Positions 44,223-56,628 of a stretch of DNA of 64,000 nucleotides are shown here, piece after piece; position 1 is the first letter of the stretch; each line of letters begins with the position of its first letter. The notes beneath the pieces are model-generated. The model saw only the letters and a program-made list of their open reading frames with translations. It made no database searches and was not told where the DNA came from. The position numbers and the translations under genes were made by a program. The DNA is taken from the NCBI RefSeq assembly GCF_000336955.1, contig NZ_AOLI01000012.1, forward strand, positions 12,358-76,357, given 5' to 3'. The DNA comes from Haloferax larsenii JCM 13917. GTDB taxonomy: Archaea; Halobacteriota; Halobacteria; Halobacteriales; Haloferacaceae.

Positions 44223-44933
44223 ATGACCATCAAACACGACGGCCTCGACGTCTCGTGGCTCGGCTACGCCACGGTCCGAATCGAGTCTCCCGACGGCTAC
44301 GTCGTCTACTTCGACCCCGGGCGGTACGGCGTCCTCGACGACTACTACGCCCGCGACGGCGACCTGATTCTCGTTACGCACGACCACCACTACGACTCTG
44401 ACGCAATCGAGCAGGTTGCCGACGAGGATGCCACCGTCGTCGCCTACGAGGGCGTGAACGCCGCGAACATCGACCGCGACGTGACGCCCGTCGAGGACCT
44501 GTCGTACGAGACGATTCGCGTGAACGACGAGGACTTCCTCACTGTCGGCGAGGTGGACGTGTGGACCCTGCCGGCGTTCAACGACCCGGACGGGCCGCAC
44601 CTCCGCGACAACGGCGAACCCTACCATCCGCGCGGACTCGGATGTGCCTACCACATCTCTATCGGCGACCGAACCGTCTTCTGGCCCGGCGACTCGGACG
44701 TGCTCGAAGGCTTCCGTCACCTCGAAGTGTCGTTGTTCCTCGCCAATATCGGCGGAACCGTCGTGATGGACCGACACGAGGCGGCCGACCTCGCGGAGAC
44801 ACTCGACCCCGACCTCGTGCTTCCCATCCACTACGACACCATCCCGATTCTCGAAGCCGACGACGAAGCCTTCGTCGTGGACGTGGCGAGCCGGGGTATT
44901 CCGGTCGTCCTCGACGACCCCGAACAGGTCTGA
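44223..44933 (+). CDS. metallo-beta-lactamase-fold hydrolase (UlaG-like)
   Basis: A 236-residue cytosolic MBL-fold protein of the UlaG/UPF0173 kind. It opens with VSWLGYATVRIESPDGYVVY and DPGRYGVLDDYYARDGDLIL. The metal motif reads VTHDHHYDSDAIE near residue 57, so the canonical HxHxDH is altered to HxHHxD. GCAYHISIGDRTVFWPGDSD near 140-160 supplies the further His and Asp ligands, and VLPIHYDTIP near 200 the last His. The DNA ligase gene lies 92 bases upstream on the same strand. Substrate is unknown. Confidence 0.82.
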   Translation: MTIKHDGLDVSWLGYATVRIESPDGYVVYFDPGRYGVLDDYYARDGDLILVTHDHHYDSDAIEQVADEDATVVAYEGVNAANIDRDVTPVEDLSYETIRVNDEDFLTVGEVDVWTLPAFNDPDGPHLRDNGEPYHPRGLGCAYHISIGDRTVFWPGDSDVLEGFRHLEVSLFLANIGGTVVMDRHEAADLAETLDPDLVLPIHYDTIPILEADDEAFVVDVASRGIPVVLDDPEQV

Positions 44934-45047
44934 GCGGCGCGGGACACCTCCCGTAACGCCCAGCAGTGCAGAGCGCGCACCGTAACGCCCGTCCAGAGAT
45001 GTAACCAGACGGAACGGTTTTTCTCGGCCCGCACCGTACCGCCGTGT

Positions 45048-45881
45048 ATGACACTCGACTACGGGATGCTCGACGGTCGGCGGCCGTACTATCGCGTTGG
45101 TGACCCGGACGGCGACCCGCTTTTCGTCCTCCCGGGAGTCTCGGACGCCTTCCAGCGAGGTGCACCCTCCCGCGCGACTGCAGCGGTTCTGTCCAGACTC
45201 TACAGCGGCGTCTCAGACCGCGACGTGTGGGTCGTCGGACGCCGACGGCACATCCCAGTCGGGTCGTCCACCCGGGATATGGCTGCCGAGTACGCGACCG
45301 TAATCGACGAGCAAGGCCTGTGGCCGGCGGACGTTGTCGGCGTGTCGATGGGGGGGTTCATCGCCCAGCACCTCGCTTCGGACTACGCCGACTACGTGGA
45401 TTCGCTCGCACTCGTGTCGTCGGCGACGCGACTCGGCGGCCACGGCGAACAGGTCATCCGAGACTGGCGGACGCTCGCCGGGAAGGGCAAGTGGGCCGAA
45501 CTCGCCGCAGACGCAGAGCGTGAATCGGCGACCGGAGTCAAACAGACGGTCGGACCGCTACTCGTCGAGTTGGCGGGCACGTTCGCCGACCTCCGCCCGG
45601 CGGTTCCCGCCGACGTGGTCGTCTCACTCTCTGCCTGTCTCGAACACGACTCCCGAAATGTGCTCGACGATATCGACGCGCCGACGCTCGTCGCTGCGGG
45701 CGACGCCGACCACTTCTTCCCCGAACCGCGCCTCCGCGAGACGAAAGACGGCATCGACGACGCGACGCTGGCACTGTTCAAGGGAGCGGGACACGACCTC
45801 GCAGTGAGCGAAGCCGACGAACTCAACGGTATCGTCCGGCGCTTCTTCGACGGCTTCCGCGGCGACGGACTCTATCCCTGA
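45048..45881 (+). CDS. alpha/beta-fold hydrolase
   Basis: A 277-residue soluble hydrolase. The nucleophile elbow is VVGVSMGGFIAQHLA with Ser near residue 102, the acid is in AAGDADHFFPEPR near 225 and the His in GAGHDLAVSEADE near 250, completing the catalytic triad. The oxyanion region DPLFVLPGVSDAFQRG lies near 25-40. Cap helices lie between strands 6 and 7. It could act on esters, lactones or epoxides; nothing in the context fixes the substrate. It converges on top6A with a 30-base gap. Confidence 0.82.
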   Translation: MTLDYGMLDGRRPYYRVGDPDGDPLFVLPGVSDAFQRGAPSRATAAVLSRLYSGVSDRDVWVVGRRRHIPVGSSTRDMAAEYATVIDEQGLWPADVVGVSMGGFIAQHLASDYADYVDSLALVSSATRLGGHGEQVIRDWRTLAGKGKWAELAADAERESATGVKQTVGPLLVELAGTFADLRPAVPADVVVSLSACLEHDSRNVLDDIDAPTLVAAGDADHFFPEPRLRETKDGIDDATLALFKGAGHDLAVSEADELNGIVRRFFDGFRGDGLYP

Positions 45882-45911
45882 AAATCGAGAGCCGACTGCG
45901 AGTCGGGCGGG

Positions 45912-47012
45912 TTAGATGACGCCCATCTCGTCGAGACGGGTTGGCAGGTACTCGTCGGTCACGAAGTCGAGACCGCGGGCCGCGAGTGCCTGCTGTTCTG
46001 CCTTCTTGCCGATGTCGAGTTGGAGTTCGATTTGTTCGGTCCAGTAGTCGCTCATGAAGCGCGGGTCGTCGAGTTCAGACTCCAAGGCGTTGATGTCGGA
46101 GTCCGAAAGCGGGTCGGTCGGCAGGTCGTAATCGACGATGTCCTGCGGTTGGATGCCGACGAATCGGGCGTCCGGCGTGGCGAGGTACTCCGAGAGGTGT
46201 GCGGACTTAATCGACCCGTACGCGACAGAGCCGAAGATGCGGTAGGACCACGGGTCACCGTCTGTGAAGACCACAACCGGTAGGTCGAGTTCGTTGCGCA
46301 GGCGCTTCGTGATGCGCCGCGTCGCTCGGGCCGGCTGTCCCTTCAAGTGGACGATGAGGGCGTTGTAGTCGTCGTCGAACCCGTTTTCGATGAGGCGGTC
46401 GCGCATACCACCGGTCTCGACGCACATCACGAAGTCGATGTCGTGGTCGAGGAACTCGATGGTGTCGGGGTTGTTCGGAATCTGGTAGCCGCCTTCGCCG
46501 ACGTCCTTCTGGCAGTGAATCTCGCGCTCGCCGCGGCGGGTCTGCTCGCGGAGTTCGAGCGGGCCCATGAGCGTCGCACCCGACTCCTCCGGGCGCATGT
46601 GGAAGTCCTCACGAGTGACTTCGGAGACGATTTCGAGGTCCTCGATGAGTTGGTTGGACTCGTCTTGGCCCGAGAAGTGAGCCTCTTCTGCGTCCCACGA
46701 TTCGGAGAGGTAGTAGAGTTCACGCAGGGTGGACGAGCGGTCTTCTTCCAGCTGTCGAGCGAGGAACTCGATGGTGTAGGCGGCCTTCAGGAGTTTCCGC
46801 GCGCCGCGGACACTGTTGGCCGACCGGGTCGAGGTTCGGTCGCCGTAGACCCAAACGTTCGAGTCCTCGTCGTATTCGATGTTGCTCTTCGTCCGCGTGG
46901 GGAGCGTCATCGTCGGAATCTCCCCGTTGTCGAACTGGTCGTAGAACTCCGCCGCGAGGTCGATGAGTCGTTCGCGGGCGAGTTCCTCTGCGGTTTTTGA
47001 ATCGGATGCCAT
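45912..47012 (-). CDS. top6A: DNA topoisomerase VI subunit A
   Basis: The 366-residue Spo11-like subunit that cleaves DNA. The 5Y-CAP domain holds the catalytic region [13 protein letters not shown]; Tyr101 is the likely nucleophile. The Toprim fold has the acidic residues in [16 protein letters not shown] near 208 and [20 protein letters not shown] near 252-271. Length is usual. Its start codon overlaps the stop of top6B by one base, so translation is coupled and subunits are made together. Topo VI decatenates and relaxes DNA. Confidence 0.94.
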   Translation of the reverse strand: MASDSKTAEELARERLIDLAAEFYDQFDNGEIPTMTLPTRTKSNIEYDEDSNVWVYGDRTSTRSANSVRGARKLLKAAYTIEFLARQLEEDRSSTLRELYYLSESWDAEEAHFSGQDESNQLIEDLEIVSEVTREDFHMRPEESGATLMGPLELREQTRRGEREIHCQKDVGEGGYQIPNNPDTIEFLDHDIDFVMCVETGGMRDRLIENGFDDDYNALIVHLKGQPARATRRITKRLRNELDLPVVVFTDGDPWSYRIFGSVAYGSIKSAHLSEYLATPDARFVGIQPQDIVDYDLPTDPLSDSDINALESELDDPRFMSDYWTEQIELQLDIGKKAEQQALAARGLDFVTDEYLPTRLDEMGVI

Positions 47013-49408
47013 TATGCGTTCACCGTGAGTTTCTCCGTCTCGACGCCGTCGACGTTGATGTCGAACGACGCGTCCTGTTCGACCGAGTAGGTAAGCGTCT
47101 CGGACTCACCCGCGGCCACCGTCGGGTTCCACTTGACGAACCACTCGCCGTCGAGGTCGACGACGTTCGCCTCGCCGTTCAGCCCCAACGGCTCGACGTC
47201 GAGGATGTCGGTGATATCCGGCGACTCGTTCGTGCTGGAGTAGTTCGTGACCGTGAGCGTGACCGTCCCGTCTTCGATAGTCCGCTCGACGCTGACGTTG
47301 TTCATGATGCGGGCGAGCGCGCCATCGATTTTCGGCTCTTCGCGGCCGGTAACCTCCGAGAGCTTCGTCGCCATCTGCGGGAGGATGCGGCCGATAACGT
47401 CCTGTTTCTGGCGGCGCTTCTGGAGCGAGCGACGCTTCGAGAGGTACGACTTGAGTTCGCGGGCGGCCTCGCGGATAGCGAGTTCGACTTCGTCTTGAAT
47501 CGCCGGCACGTCGGCGAGCGCGTCCTTGGACTCGCTCGTGAAGGGGACGTTCGTGGACGCGACGTGGACCATAAGCACGGCCGGTCCTTTCGGCATCCCG
47601 CTGCCGCCGGGTTGGTCGAGACCGTAGTTCCGCCAGCCGATGTCCTTCACGACGTGCGTGATGGTACACGCGCCGCGCTGGTAGACGAGCGGGACGCGGT
47701 TCGCAAAGCGCAACAGGTCGATGCTGCCGTCGGATTTGATGTCGCCGCCGTAGGCGATACCGGCCTCGACGATGAACGGGTCGCCGCCGTGGACTTCCGC
47801 GTCGCGGGTCGCGGCCGCGTAGAAGTCGGCGTCGAACTCCTTTTTGAGCCCGGCTTCGACGAGTTCGGACGTGATGGGCGACAGACAGTCCGTCGGCGGC
47901 GCGAGGATGTCCGTCTCGCGCATCGCTTCGAGCAGGTCGCGGGCGATGTTCCGGTCGTCGGCGATGTCGCGGACCTTCGGAACGTCGTCTTCGACCGTGC
48001 GCATCCGTGACCAGACGGCGTCCGCAATCTTCTCTCGGGCCGTCTCGCCGTAGGTCTCGTCTTCGCGTTCCTTGGTTCGCTCGGCCGCCCACGAGACGAA
48101 GTCCTCCACGTCGTCGTAGGTAGCGCGGTCGGTCGGGCCGGTCGTCTCGGCGAACTGCGTGGCGATGGAACGCGCCATCGACACCTTGCCGGCGTCGTCC
48201 TTCTGGGTCGTGGTTACGTCGTCGACGATGGCGTAGACGTCGCTTTCGCGGTCCTCGGTGAGGACGGGCCAGACCGCCTCGACGATGTTTTCCTGGACCG
48301 TGTCGCCGAAGGTCTTGCCCGTGTCGTCGCCGACCGACTCGGCGACGTTGCCGACGATGGTGAGCAGTTCACCGTGTGCGATTCGGTCCTTTCCGGTGAC
48401 GATATCGACCAGTTCCTCGGCGAATGCGGTCGTCGCCTCCTGTCCCTTGTTGGCGACGGCGTCTTCGATGGTTTCGACGAGTTCGTCCGCCTCGCGGGAC
48501 GACGGCGTCTTCCACGTCATCTCGCGGCCGAAGTGCCGGTCGCGGAACGAGTCGATGATTTTCTCGGTCGTCTTCGCGCCGACACGAGTGAACTCTTCCT
48601 GTAAGAAGCCGGAGACAGAGTACGACTCGGTCGCACCGAGCATCTTCAGGAGCGTCCCGAGTTCGACGCCGTGGGGGTGCGGGCGAATCTCCTCTGTCTG
48701 CTGGGGGAGTTGGTCGGTCGCCCGCTCGAACTTCATCGGTTCGTCGAGCCCGGGTTCGCGGAGTTCGAGGCGCGCGTGCGGGTTGACGACCGCCGTGTGC
48801 TGGATGTAGTCGTGGAGTTGCTGGCGGGCGCGCATGTTGGCCTCCATCTCCAGTTCGATGCGAGTGCCGTGGGGGCGGTCCCACGAAGTGGTCTTCTCGT
48901 CGCGAATCTCCGGTTCGTTCTTGTCGGTGTCGATGACGAGTTCGAAGTATTCGGCGTCGGCGGACCCCTGCGTGCGACTGGTAATCTTGGCGGGCTTCCC
49001 GCTTGTCAGTTGGGAGTAGAGAACCGCCGCAGAGATACCGATACCCTGCTGACCACGGGACTGTTCGCGTGCGTGGAAACGAGAACCGTAGAGGAGTTTC
49101 CCGAACACTTTGGGCACCTGTTCCTTCGTGATGCCCGGCCCGTTGTCTTCGATGACGAGGCGATAGTAGTCGTCTACTTCGCTGATTTCGACGTAGATGT
49201 CGGGCTGAATACCCGCCTCTTCGGTGGCGTCGAGCGCGTTGTCCACAGCCTCCTTGACGGCGGTCACCAACCCTCGGGCTCCGCTGTCGAAGCCCAGCAT
49301 GTGCTTGTTCTTCTCGAAGAACTCGGCGATGGAGATCTCTCGCTGGCCTTTCGCCAGCTCCTCTGCAATCCCCGATTCGTCGCCGAGTGTCGACTGGAAC
49401 GAGGTCAT
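47012..49408 (-). CDS. top6B: DNA topoisomerase VI subunit B
   Basis: The 798-residue ATPase subunit of topoisomerase VI. The GHKL motifs are [17 protein letters not shown] near 45-61, VIEDNGPGI near 82 and [15 protein letters not shown] near 115. The transducer domain follows. A large acidic helical insertion at about 330-500 ([17 protein letters not shown] and neighbours) makes it longer than crenarchaeal Top6B, as in other haloarchaea, and it ends in an Ig-like C-terminal domain. The start [13 protein letters not shown] at 49408 is chosen; upstream codons up to 49555 read poorly, and a TATA-like tacttaac lies about 30 bases before this start. It diverges from gyrB across 220 bases. Confidence 0.94.
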   Translation of the reverse strand: MTSFQSTLGDESGIAEELAKGQREISIAEFFEKNKHMLGFDSGARGLVTAVKEAVDNALDATEEAGIQPDIYVEISEVDDYYRLVIEDNGPGITKEQVPKVFGKLLYGSRFHAREQSRGQQGIGISAAVLYSQLTSGKPAKITSRTQGSADAEYFELVIDTDKNEPEIRDEKTTSWDRPHGTRIELEMEANMRARQQLHDYIQHTAVVNPHARLELREPGLDEPMKFERATDQLPQQTEEIRPHPHGVELGTLLKMLGATESYSVSGFLQEEFTRVGAKTTEKIIDSFRDRHFGREMTWKTPSSREADELVETIEDAVANKGQEATTAFAEELVDIVTGKDRIAHGELLTIVGNVAESVGDDTGKTFGDTVQENIVEAVWPVLTEDRESDVYAIVDDVTTTQKDDAGKVSMARSIATQFAETTGPTDRATYDDVEDFVSWAAERTKEREDETYGETAREKIADAVWSRMRTVEDDVPKVRDIADDRNIARDLLEAMRETDILAPPTDCLSPITSELVEAGLKKEFDADFYAAATRDAEVHGGDPFIVEAGIAYGGDIKSDGSIDLLRFANRVPLVYQRGACTITHVVKDIGWRNYGLDQPGGSGMPKGPAVLMVHVASTNVPFTSESKDALADVPAIQDEVELAIREAARELKSYLSKRRSLQKRRQKQDVIGRILPQMATKLSEVTGREEPKIDGALARIMNNVSVERTIEDGTVTLTVTNYSSTNESPDITDILDVEPLGLNGEANVVDLDGEWFVKWNPTVAAGESETLTYSVEQDASFDINVDGVETEKLTVNA

Positions 49409-51548
<2,140 letters not shown>

Positions 51549-51549
51549 T

Positions 51550-54126
51550 ATGAGTTCTGACGCACCAGATTCTTTCGAACCCGACGCGGGCATCGCGGCG
51601 GAAGTAAAGAACGCTCGCATCGAAGACGAGATGGAACAGTCGTACATCGACTACGCGATGTCGGTCATCGCGGGTCGCGCGCTCCCCGACGTGCGCGACG
51701 GTCTCAAGCCGGTTCACCGGCGTATCCTCTATGCGATGAACGAGGCGGGCGTGACCGCCCACTCCTCGCACCGCAAGTCCTCGTCCATCGTGGGCGAGAC
51801 GATGGGTGACTACCACCCGCACGGTGACTCCGCTATCTACGACGCCCTCGCGCGTATGGCGCAGGACTTCTCCATGCGCTACCCGCTCGTCGATGGTCAG
51901 GGGAACTTCGGTTCGGTCGACGGCGACCCGCCGGCCGCCATGCGTTATACGGAAGCCCGCATGGCCCCCATCGCGGAGGAACTCCTCGCTGACATCGACA
52001 AGGACACCGTCGATTTCCAGTCCAACTACGACGACCGCAAGCAGGAACCGACGGTACTCCCGTCGTCGTTCCCGAACCTGCTCGTCAACGGGTCCTCCGG
52101 TATCGCGGTCGGGATGTCCACGAACATCCCGCCGCACAACCTCGGTGAAGTCATCGACGCGACCGTCGAACTCATTGAGAACCCCGACGCGACCGTCTCG
52201 GACCTGATGGAGCACGTCAAGGGTCCCGACTTCCCGACCGGTGCGAACATCGTCGGCCGCAACGCAGTCCACAAGGCGTACAAGACGGGTCGCGGGCGAA
52301 TCCGCGTCCGCGCCGACTACGAGGTCGACGAAGAGGAAGGCCGAATCGTCGTCAACGAACTCCCGTATCAGGAGAACAAGGCCCGCCTCATCGAGCGCAT
52401 CGCTGACGACGTCAACGCCGGGAAAATCGAAGGCATCCGCGACATCCGCGACGAGTCCGACCGCGACGGCATCCGCGTCGTCATCGAACTCAAGCGCGGC
52501 GCGATGGCCGAAGTCGTCAAGAATCAGCTTCTCGACAACCACCTCGAATCCACCTTCGGCGTCATCAACCTCGCGCTCGTCGACGGCCAACCGCAGGTCC
52601 TCACGCTGAAGGAGACGCTGGAGCACTATCTCGACCACCGCCGCGAGGTCGTTCGCCGCCGCTCCGAGTACGAACTCGCCGAGGCCGAAGACCGCGCGCA
52701 CATCCTCGAAGGCCGGTTGAAGGCCCTCGAAAACATCGACGCCGTGGTCGAGACGATTCGGAACTCCGAGAGCCGCGACGACGCGAAAGCCGCCCTCCGC
52801 GGTGACGTCGTCGTCGAAGTCGACGGCGAACCGCTCCCGTCGTTCGACTTCTCGGAAGACCAGGCGAACCACATCGTCGCGATGCAGCTCGGCTCGCTCA
52901 CTTCGATGGAAGCGGCCGAAATCGAAGACGAGTACGAAGAGGTCCAAGCGACCATCGAGCGCTTAGAGACCATCCTCGCCGACCAAGACGAGCTCGACGC
53001 CGTCATCGAGGACGAACTCCTCGACATCAAAGACGAGTACGCCGACGACCGGCGCACCTCGTTCGTCGCCAACACGGGCGAAGTCACCCGCGCCGACCTC
53101 ATTGCCGAGGAAGACGTGGTCGTCGTCGTCAGCGAAGACGACTACATCAAGCGCATGCCCGTCTCGCGCTTCCGCGCCCAGCGACGCGGTGGGAAGGGTA
53201 TCATCGGCACGGACCTGAAGGAAGGCGACAGCGTCTCGTCGGTGTTCGTCGCGAACACCCACGACGACCTGTTGTGCTTCACCAACCACGGACAGGTCTA
53301 CCAACTCAAGGCCTACCAAGTGCCGGAGATGTCCCGCACGGCCCGCGGGAAGTCCGCGGTCAACCTCTTGGACTTCGACGATGGCGAGGAGATTACGGCC
53401 GTCGTCAACTGCGACGACCTCGAAGAAATCGAAGGCTACCTGACGATGGTGACGCGAAACGGCTACATCAAGCGCACCCACGTCGACAAGTTCCAGAACA
53501 TCCTCTCGACGGGTATCATCGCCACCAAACTCGACGAGGACGACGAACTCGTCGACGTGGAGGTCACAGACGGCACCCGCGACCTCGTCATCGGCAGCGA
53601 GCAGGGGATGTCCATCCGCTTCCACGAGGACGAAGTCCGGGCGATGGGCCGCTCGGCCCGCGGCGTTCGCGGCATCAAACTCGAAGGCGACGACAAGGTC
53701 GCCGGTGTCGCCGCCATCGACCAGGACCACCACAGTTGGATTCTGACCGTCACCGAAAACGGGTACGGCAAGCGCACCGATCTCGACGCCTACCGCGCCC
53801 AATCGCGGAACGGGAAGGGCCTCATCGACATCAAGGCCAACGAGCGCAACGGTCCCGTCTGCGCCATCAACACGGTCGGCGAGGGCGACCACCTCGTCGT
53901 CATGTCCGACGAGGGGCAAATCGTCCGGACGCCCGTCGAAGATATCTCGACGGTCGGCCGCAACACGATGGGTGTCATCGTCATGGACCTCGACGCGGGC
54001 GACGCCGTCGCCTCCGTGGACGTGATTCCACCGAAGATGACGACCGAAGACGAAGAACTCGAAGACGACGCGGAAGCCGAGGCTGACGCCGACGCCGAAG
54101 TCGAAGCAGTCGCGGACGAAGAGTAA
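51550..54126 (+). CDS. gyrA: DNA gyrase subunit A
   Basis: The 858-residue DNA-cleaving subunit of gyrase. The breakage-reunion domain has [18 protein letters not shown] near 41-58, [20 protein letters not shown] near 90, and the active-site Tyr133 in MRYTEARM. The QRRGGKGI GyrA-box, needed for DNA wrapping, appears at about 541-548 ([11 protein letters not shown]). Six beta-pinwheel repeats follow, and the protein ends in a very acidic tail of about 35 residues, longer than in bacterial GyrA. It forms an operon with gyrB; a stem plus T-run terminator lies just after the stop. Confidence 0.96.
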   Translation: MSSDAPDSFEPDAGIAAEVKNARIEDEMEQSYIDYAMSVIAGRALPDVRDGLKPVHRRILYAMNEAGVTAHSSHRKSSSIVGETMGDYHPHGDSAIYDALARMAQDFSMRYPLVDGQGNFGSVDGDPPAAMRYTEARMAPIAEELLADIDKDTVDFQSNYDDRKQEPTVLPSSFPNLLVNGSSGIAVGMSTNIPPHNLGEVIDATVELIENPDATVSDLMEHVKGPDFPTGANIVGRNAVHKAYKTGRGRIRVRADYEVDEEEGRIVVNELPYQENKARLIERIADDVNAGKIEGIRDIRDESDRDGIRVVIELKRGAMAEVVKNQLLDNHLESTFGVINLALVDGQPQVLTLKETLEHYLDHRREVVRRRSEYELAEAEDRAHILEGRLKALENIDAVVETIRNSESRDDAKAALRGDVVVEVDGEPLPSFDFSEDQANHIVAMQLGSLTSMEAAEIEDEYEEVQATIERLETILADQDELDAVIEDELLDIKDEYADDRRTSFVANTGEVTRADLIAEEDVVVVVSEDDYIKRMPVSRFRAQRRGGKGIIGTDLKEGDSVSSVFVANTHDDLLCFTNHGQVYQLKAYQVPEMSRTARGKSAVNLLDFDDGEEITAVVNCDDLEEIEGYLTMVTRNGYIKRTHVDKFQNILSTGIIATKLDEDDELVDVEVTDGTRDLVIGSEQGMSIRFHEDEVRAMGRSARGVRGIKLEGDDKVAGVAAIDQDHHSWILTVTENGYGKRTDLDAYRAQSRNGKGLIDIKANERNGPVCAINTVGEGDHLVVMSDEGQIVRTPVEDISTVGRNTMGVIVMDLDAGDAVASVDVIPPKMTTEDEELEDDAEAEADADAEVEAVADEE

Positions 54127-54133
54127 TTCGAGC

Positions 54134-54158
54134 CCCGGAGACGCCGGGATTTTCTTTT
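54134..54158 (+). terminator. hairpin plus T-run after gyrA
   Basis: cccgg (54134-54138) pairs with ccggg (54144-54148) across a 5-base loop, followed by a T-rich run to about 54158. It probably ends the gyrBA transcript. The following genes are on the other strand. Confidence 0.6.
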
Positions 54159-54191
54159 AGTATCTGTTTCGTGAGTGGCGACGACGCAGTC

Positions 54192-54560
54192 TCACGCCGT
54201 GTTTCGTTCTATCTCTGCCATGGTGGCCGCCGTGTAGCCGACGAACCCGACGCCGACGACGAGAAAGCCGAGGCCGAGACGTAGTTCCGACCGGACGGGG
54301 AGCGTCGGACTCACGCCGATTGTCGCAGCGAGCGTGACGAGACCGGTACTGAGTCCAGTCCACCGTTTGTCTCCCCACTCGTCTCCCGTGGTGTAAGATG
54401 GATAGTGCCATCCGATGTGCAGTATGGTTGCGACCCCGGTTCCCCAAACCAGCCCCGTCGCCACCGCCAACCCGATAGTATTCGCAAACCAGTAGAGTCC
54501 ACTACTCACGAGCATCGCCACGAGAAGGCCGACGAGCCAAACGAGAGACGTGCGCTCCAT
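54192..54560 (-). CDS. small four-helix membrane protein, paralog 1
   Basis: A 122-residue hydrophobic protein starting MERTSLVWLVGLLVAMLV. About four membrane segments are visible (8-28, 31-50, 67-85, 92-115), with the C-terminal EIERNTA. It is the same length as the next gene, and more than a third of aligned residues are identical (GLYWFA, ATG, GVA, FVG, AE/IERNTA). I recognise no named family. It is probably a tandem duplicate with its neighbour. Confidence 0.65.
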   Translation of the reverse strand: MERTSLVWLVGLLVAMLVSSGLYWFANTIGLAVATGLVWGTGVATILHIGWHYPSYTTGDEWGDKRWTGLSTGLVTLAATIGVSPTLPVRSELRLGLGFLVVGVGFVGYTAATMAEIERNTA

Positions 54561-54691
54561 ACGGCCAGTAACCCTAATTCGATGATAAATAACTGCCTCC
54601 TTTCGAGGAGAAGCCTACCGTGAGAGCGACTTCGCGGCCAGCTATTCCCACACCCCAACGTGCGACAGTTCAAATACTCGGTCCCTCAGTC

Positions 54692-55060
54692 TCACGCCGT
54701 GTTTCGCTCCAGTTCCGCGACCGTCGCAACCGCGATTCCGACGAATCCAGTGCCGATAACGAGAAACTGGAGTCCGACACGGAGGTCGAACGGGAGGGGA
54801 AACGACGAACCGAGACCGACGGTCGCGGGGACAGTAAGGAGTACAGTACCGAGTACGAGCCATCGTGTATTGTCACTCGTGTCTCTGGCGTACAGAGACG
54901 GAAAGCGCCGCGCAGTGTACAGCATGATGGCGACCCCGCCACCCCATGTAATCCCCGTGGCAAGCGCCAAGCCAAGGTTTTCGGCGAACCAGTAGAGCCC
55001 ACCACCGACAAGCACCGTCACGAGAAGACCGACGAGCGACGGGAGCGTCCTGTGACTCAT
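54692..55060 (-). CDS. small four-helix membrane protein, paralog 2
   Basis: A 122-residue hydrophobic protein starting MSHRTLPSLVGLLVTVLVGG, which is aligned along its length with the neighbour at 54192-54560. It shows four similar membrane segments, and both end with ERNTA. The start at 55060 is preferred to a longer frame that runs into Arg-rich noise. It lies on the same strand as its paralog with a 131-base gap and could have its own promoter. Function is unknown. Confidence 0.65.
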   Translation of the reverse strand: MSHRTLPSLVGLLVTVLVGGGLYWFAENLGLALATGITWGGGVAIMLYTARRFPSLYARDTSDNTRWLVLGTVLLTVPATVGLGSSFPLPFDLRVGLQFLVIGTGFVGIAVATVAELERNTA

Positions 55061-55122
55061 CACCAAAAAGTGACAACCGAATTGTAAATATGTGCCGTCT
55101 CGCCGGACGACACGGTGCCCAC

Positions 55123-55590
55123 CTACTCGTCGACGTGCGACGGTTCGCTCGTCAGGTCGTAGGTGTAGTGTCGTGGTTTGCGGTCTCTGAGCCACTCGCG
55201 GAGGGGTTCGACCCGCGGGCGGTAGGTGAGCGTCGTCCCGAGTTCCGAAAGCGGGAGGTACGCCGCCTCCTCGATTTCGTCGTCCGGGTCGCTCGGGGCG
55301 GGTTCGACGTTCTCGGTGGGGGTCGCGTGGTAGAACCGCTGGAGATAGATACGGCGGTCCGGACCGCGAATCTCACTCGTGAACGCGAGCGACTGCACCT
55401 CGACGGGGACGCCGGTCTCCTCTTCAGCCTCGCGCGAGGCCGTTTCGAAGAAGAACTCCCCGGGTTCGGACCCTCCTTTCGGCAATCCCCAGCGTCCTTT
55501 CTCGTACACCGCGAGGATGCCATCGTCCTGAATGACGACGACGCCCGCGGCGAGGTCGTGGGGTGCCGGCGCTTCTCGGGGTGCTGCCAT
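55123..55590 (-). CDS. Nudix hydrolase
   Basis: A 155-residue cytosolic hydrolase of nucleoside diphosphate derivatives. The Nudix box is intact in GGSEPGEFFFETASREAEEE (about 41-60) followed by TGV, giving the GX5EX7REUXEEXGU pattern. The protein starts [19 protein letters not shown]; an open frame continues upstream but belongs to the shadow of the arginase gene. Its ATG overlaps the arginase stop by one base, so the two are coupled. The substrate (for example a nucleotide sugar or dinucleoside polyphosphate) is not visible. Confidence 0.88.
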   Translation of the reverse strand: MAAPREAPAPHDLAAGVVVIQDDGILAVYEKGRWGLPKGGSEPGEFFFETASREAEEETGVPVEVQSLAFTSEIRGPDRRIYLQRFYHATPTENVEPAPSDPDDEIEEAAYLPLSELGTTLTYRPRVEPLREWLRDRKPRHYTYDLTSEPSHVDE

Positions 55591-56489
55591 CAGAGGATGC
55601 TCTTGCCGAAGGCGCTGGCGGCGAGTTCGGTCGCGAGCGTAGCCGTCTCGTTGTGCTCGTCGAGAATGGGGTTGACTTCGACGAGTTCGAGCGAGCGCAT
55701 CGCCCCCGAGTCGGCGACGAGTTCCATCGCCGCGTGGGCCTCGCGGTAGGTCGCACCGCCCCGAACGGGCGTTCCGACACCGGGTGCCTCTCGGGGGTCG
55801 AGCCAATCGAGGTCGAGACTGACGTGGATGCCGTCGGTGCCGTCCGTGGCGATGTCGAGTGCTTCCTGCGTAATCTCGGTGATGCCGCGTTCGTCGATAT
55901 CGGACATCGTGTAGGCGGTCACGTCGCTGTCGTGAATCGCTGCGGTCTCGTTTTCGTCGACGTCGCGGAGGCCGACGATAGCGACGTTTTCCTCCTTGAG
56001 GCCGTCGGCGTTCGCCCACTCGACGCCCTCGAAGTCACCGATACCGAGCGCGGCGGCCAGCGGCATGCCGTGGACGTTGCCCGACGGAGAGGTCTCCGGC
56101 GTGTTGAAGTCGCCGTGGGCGTCGAACCAGACGACACCGATGTCGGCGTCACGGGCGCTTCCGACCATCGAGCCGATTGCGATGGAGTGGTCGCCACCGA
56201 TAGCGAGCGGTGTCGCACCTTCAGCGAGGGCACCCGAGACGGCGTCGGCGAGCGCCGTACAGACTTCCTCGACTTCGTTGATGTGCTTCGCGTTCTCTCC
56301 GCCCGCATCTGCGTCGTGAATCGCGTGGTGGGGGACCGCGAGGTCACCCGCGTCGGTCGGGATTACACCGGCGGCTTCGAGCTGCTTCGCCAATCCGGCG
56401 TAGCGGATGGCAGACGGACCCATGTCGACGCCGCGTCGATTCGCTCCGTAGTCGGTCGGAACACCGATAATCCGGGTCTGCTGGTTCAT
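55590..56489 (-). CDS. rocF: arginase
   Basis: A 299-residue ureohydrolase that converts arginine to ornithine and urea. It closely follows the Bacillus RocF pattern: [17 protein letters not shown] near 17-33, the metal-binding [13 protein letters not shown] near 96-108, [20 protein letters not shown] near 119-138, and [19 protein letters not shown] near 223-241. The manganese ligands (His and Asp in [19 protein letters not shown]) are all present. [11 protein letters not shown] near 272 is typical of arginase rather than agmatinase. The Nudix gene overlaps its end by one base. Confidence 0.88.
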   Translation of the reverse strand: MNQQTRIIGVPTDYGANRRGVDMGPSAIRYAGLAKQLEAAGVIPTDAGDLAVPHHAIHDADAGGENAKHINEVEEVCTALADAVSGALAEGATPLAIGGDHSIAIGSMVGSARDADIGVVWFDAHGDFNTPETSPSGNVHGMPLAAALGIGDFEGVEWANADGLKEENVAIVGLRDVDENETAAIHDSDVTAYTMSDIDERGITEITQEALDIATDGTDGIHVSLDLDWLDPREAPGVGTPVRGGATYREAHAAMELVADSGAMRSLELVEVNPILDEHNETATLATELAASAFGKSIL

Positions 56490-56628
56490 GGTTGAAGCTA
56501 TCGGGCACGTGATTTAGTGGCATCGGAATACTAAACAATTGTATCTACTATTCGCCTCCTTCCGCACGTCTACGTGTGGATTAGAAGAGACCGCGAGGCA
56601 GTATTGGTGAGGCAGCGGGTCCGAGAAC

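Noticed and set aside
55591-56019. N-terminal extension of the Nudix gene to 56019
   Set aside because: The extra residues are Arg-rich shadow sequence of the arginase gene; the Nudix domain is complete from 55590.
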